A stretch of DNA of 64,000 bases. Origin: Paramacrobiotus metropolitanus. Lineage: Eukaryota > Tardigrada > Eutardigrada > Parachela > Macrobiotidae. A program made the position numbers and the translations under genes. Shown piece by piece: positions 60,478 to 64,000 of the stretch (position 1 is its first letter; every line of letters begins with the position of its first letter). Under the pieces are notes generated by a model. It saw nothing but the letters and a program-made list of their open reading frames with translations, was not told where the DNA came from and did no database searches. The stretch is taken from contig NW_026570246.1 of NCBI RefSeq assembly GCF_019649055.1, forward strand, positions 744,001 to 808,000, written 5' to 3'.

Positions 60478-63400
60478 TCACACCGACATCTGTCTGTGGA
60501 CGATCTGGTGGTGCGCATGACCACCATGCATATGGCCGTTCTGATGTTTGAATTTGTAAGCGGCTTTCCAAACTTCGGACAGGCATACACTGAAATTAAA
60601 ATCCATAATTTACATGGACCTTTTCAGTCCCTGTTAAATTATGTTGATCTTACCTCGAATGGAAACGGTAGAAGATGATCAACGGCATTGAGATATGCGT
60701 GATCAACGTCCACTGAAGCAAAGTGACCATTATTTTAAACTGGGCAATTATTTAATGCGTTAACTATACTGCACAAGCATACCGCAAAGGTTCCATAAAA
60801 TCGCAACTGCTGAGGATACATTTGTTGGCGCCATGCTTCCATTACATTGACTCCCCACATGGCGAAATTACACACCAGCAAAAAGGTCACCAGTTCACGA
60901 CCCGGTTTTTCTTGCACATGTTTATGCAGAAAAGGTCGCCGTCGTGTAGCATCCAGCATGAAGAGAGTCTGGAGCGTTGATTGTGTCATTTCTAGAAATG
61001 CTGCCAGTGCTGCGCAAAATTCTTCTCTTGTCGGGTTTTTAAACAAGGAATGCCGGCTGGATATGAGTACGAAGGCAGAGATAAAGTACACTCCCATTTG
61101 GCAGATCACGAGCAGGATATCATCCAACACAGACCCTTCTTCCAGATCAAATTTTAGCGGTCGTAATTGCACAAAAGCTACTATAGTAGCAGCAAGGGAA
61201 ACCGAATATAAAAATATCTCCACCAAATATGCTTGATAAACGGCAAGTCCATAAAACTCTGGCCTCCACACCCAAACAAAAAATAGCGCAATACTGAAAA
61301 AATGCATGGTATTACAGTACTTTAAAATCAAAACAACTGAATTCTGTTTTATTTTAAAGTGGGATACCTGCACCAAAGAAACCTACACAGCGGTTACGCA
61401 CCTTATGATAGTTATGATGACCACAAGTATACCGGCAAATAATCCTCTAGATGCGCCTCGGCAGTCCACAGTATACTGTTGCTTGGTTCTGCCCGTTATC
61501 GACAGAGGTGTGGATGTGGTACTTCCGTCCGGATTTGGGAGATTGGTATTGTTGTTCTTACGAAGTCCTAAGCCTTGCCACATAACAAACAACAAGGCCG
61601 CGCAAATCAGGCTGTTCTCCACTATGCAGGGAAACACGAAGGGAATTGCCTAATAACGTTATTAAAGATTAAAAACCTAGGAAAATGCTGTTTTGTAAGG
61701 GGGAAGTAAGAAAATGTGTGGGAAAATAAAGTAGTAAGACCGCGTAATATGGATACAAAAAGGTATTATATCAGTTGCACATATCTGTATTTGTACTGTC
61801 AACTGTACATAGCATTAATTGTCAGATACAAAACTATGCAAACTACGTGCAAATTTCCAAAGCATAGCAATTTCGAAGCAAGGCTACAAGGTCAAAAGTG
61901 CCTAAAGATTATAATAATTTTGATCTAGCTAATAACGACATATTTAAAGTGCATTCAATTAGTAGTTGTAAGCGAGATGAGTATGGTTTTTAATTTCTTT
62001 AGATACTTATTATCTGTTATCTAGCTGTGCATTAATTTATACACAATGCTGAACAAAACTTCGGGCAGGTTTTTCTTTTGTCTATTAAATATCATTAAAT
62101 TAAGCGTGGTTGCGACAGTCGTTTTAGAGAATTTTCAGCAACGTACACGTATTTATATACCTATATTTAAAGGTATTTAAAGGAAGGTGCTAAAATTGTA
62201 GCAAGATACACAAAAACATGCACTTGCGTTGAGCTTTTGGTCGATCCTGGCCTGACACCATGGCTATTTACCGTTGTTTAATTTATGTAAATGTGTTTCG
62301 AATGGTAATCAATGCTTCCCCGAAATTCCAAAGAGTTATTATTTATCGCCCTCCATTGAGTGTAATTTTCTTGCGAGCATTATTGAAGTTTATATGTGCA
62401 TAATGGGCATACAAAATCCCCGCTCATTATACTTTACAAAAAGACAGCTGCATTAACAATATGCAGTGTCACCTTAGCGTTTAATGCCAGCTGATCGAAT
62501 TAGGCAGCTGTGCACGTACACACGGTATAGAAGTACGCACAGAATGTTGTCCTGTGTGCGGAAATGAAAGTTGCTTTAAAATGAGTGAATGAATTGTTTC
62601 TTTACCTGCTGCAGAATAGCCCCCATACTGGTTCGAGCGCGACATGACGGAAGATGGCGGTCGGTAACTGTTTCATTGATAACTGTCTTAATGGCTTCGT
62701 TAGCAGTGGAAATAAATACTTCCAGTCGAGTTTGTGGTGCGTGACCATCGGCATGGGCCGGTGAATGGTGAGAACTATCGGCGTGGCCATGGCCAACACT
62801 ATGGCTCAGGTGTACTGCAAAACCGGTAGGCCGGTGGGTGTCGGGCTCGAAAATGCTGTGTTCCAGTTCGTGTTTGGTCTCTTCTATTAAGACGCTCAGC
62901 CAAATGCACATGTTCGTGGCAACCATCTAGGGATATTTCCGTACAGTGATGCAGAACTTTAATAGCTGTAATTTACTTACAATTCTAGGCGTGTCTGTTT
63001 AGCGATTTTATTATGAAGAATTACCGTACACTGTGCTGCACTGTGCACAGTGTTCATTCCAACTCCGTAGCAGGCAGAATTAAAATAAAATATTAAAGAT
63101 AGCGTTACCATTTTACAGTTGTTAGACAACACTGCACAATATTGTGCAAATCACGCATTATGCAGAGTTTTCGTTAACTTTTAAACGTTAACCTGCTCGC
63201 CAATATGGCAAATATATATGCGCACGGCCGCTGCTTATAGTCATTGGATGATTATCGAAATGGCCTTAAAGGTCACCGAAACTATTGTTGTTAATTACTC
63301 CTACGCAGTTTTTGTTGACAGAGGTTTTGAAAGTTTACATCTTACATGCATGAGGCCAAAACTGGCAACGTTCGTGTAGCGGTCCGTCCTTATCTAAAAT

Positions 63401-63988
63401 GCATGAATGCACAGCATTAACATTACTCTTTTGAATAAATTTCGGCGGTTCGTGTAGGTGTGGTCCGCCCAGTGGCGCACGTGTCACAGTTGCGCACTAA
63501 CCTTGGCATTGACAAAAATTAAGTACAACTGCACAAAGGAAAATATGAAACGGAAAGCCGGTGTAATGGCCGAGAATATATCGTCGCAGTCGGTTCCCAG
63601 GCCGCGCAGTTCAAAATACTGCCCAAATTCCAAACAGGAATAAAGCATGGTACCGATACCGAAAACCACCGCTCCCTAACAAAAACACAGACTGTGGACG
63701 AATTTGTGCAAAAAATATTCTTGCTGTAAACCTTAGCCTTACCACTCGCAGGTAAAAACTCCCAGTTTTTGTTAAGTTATTATGCGGTATAAATCTGGCC
63801 GGAGTATTGCGACCAGTAGACATTTTCCGCAGTCCCAATATTGGTGATACCAGTCTTCTCGTCGAACGCACTCTTATACGCCACCATGATATCACTCTGA
63901 GTTTTTGTCTTCGTCCGGTGTTAAATAAGAATCCGAAAGCAAACAACAGGAACAGCAAGGACACAACGTACAGGTATAGATAAAAGCT
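60478..63988 (-). CDS. OTOP: Otopetrin proton channel, 5' end outside the window
   Basis: Seven exons, 63743-63988, 63502-63675, 62606-62926, 61402-61649, 60783-61293, 60654-60712 and 60478-60589, join in phase to 556 aa. The first begins after an acceptor near the window edge, so at least the N-terminal exons are missing. Otopetrins are proton-selective channels of the plasma membrane with 12 helices, used in sour taste and ear-stone formation. Family signatures: GSFYLRVGAVVFGIGTMLYS, FGQYFEL, QLYLIFVNAK, MVATNMCIWL, ETKHELEHSI, IVENSLICAALLFVMW, LEMTQSTLQTLFML, EKPGRELVTFLLVCNFAMW, THISMPLIIFYRFHS, LSEVWKAAY. Two His-rich segments are notable: an inter-helix loop encoded at about 62740-62840 and the extreme C-terminus (HMHGGHAHHQIVH). 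Confidence 0.93.
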
Positions 63989-64000
63989 CTGTTAAAGCAA

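Noticed and set aside
60343-60678. 111-codon + strand frame after the monooxygenase
   Set aside because: It overlaps the two last otopetrin exons on the - strand, which are conserved and in phase.

Overview
The window reads as nuclear DNA of a small invertebrate animal. Genes are split by GT-AG introns, mostly 60-700 nt long, lie on both strands, and encode clear metazoan families. A tardigrade is my best guess from the overall look (compact genes, a bacterial-type monooxygenase), but nothing in the sequence proves the phylum. No rRNA, tRNA or CRISPR array was recognised.

Left part (1-10.5 kb, + strand): a Cys-rich, GPI-anchor-like gene with two in-frame stops (561-1702); a stray, decayed copy of one PPIP5K exon (2003-2278); a coiled-coil gene with tandemly duplicated exons carrying QT motifs (3028-7167); and a ZCCHC7/Air-like zinc-knuckle gene (8121-10473). 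Between 11.6 and 21.4 kb on the - strand lies a complete 17-exon PPIP5K/Vip1 inositol-pyrophosphate kinase whose exon phases close to 1431 aa. Divergent from it is the most unusual gene of the window: a 411-aa protein joining a GKAP/DLGAP (SAPAP) domain to an Rtf1-type Plus3 domain, both inside one exon (22188-23921).

Middle part: a microsomal cytochrome P450 (26048-28523, -), a melatonin-receptor-like class A GPCR (30309-32354, -), the MCM-binding protein MCMBP (33869-36836, -), and, divergent from it, an EHD-family membrane-remodelling ATPase (38605-41282, +), which converges on EIF1AD (41789-42743, -).

From 43.5 to 53.7 kb the sequence is dominated by at least nine foldback (terminal-inverted-repeat) elements without coding capacity. 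A small tail-anchored coiled-coil gene (47033-53317, -) runs through them; its two introns are largely made of such elements. The stretch 53.7-58.5 kb is almost empty, with decayed repeats.

Right part: a flavin monooxygenase very like bacterial trimethylamine monooxygenase, with one intron and one in-frame TAA (58575-60104, +), converging on an otopetrin proton channel (60478-63988, -) whose 5' end lies beyond the window.

Exon coordinates were derived by hand from splice signals, reading phase and remembered family sequences; no alignment was run. The genes are functionally unrelated and look like ordinary animal neighbours rather than a pathway cluster.
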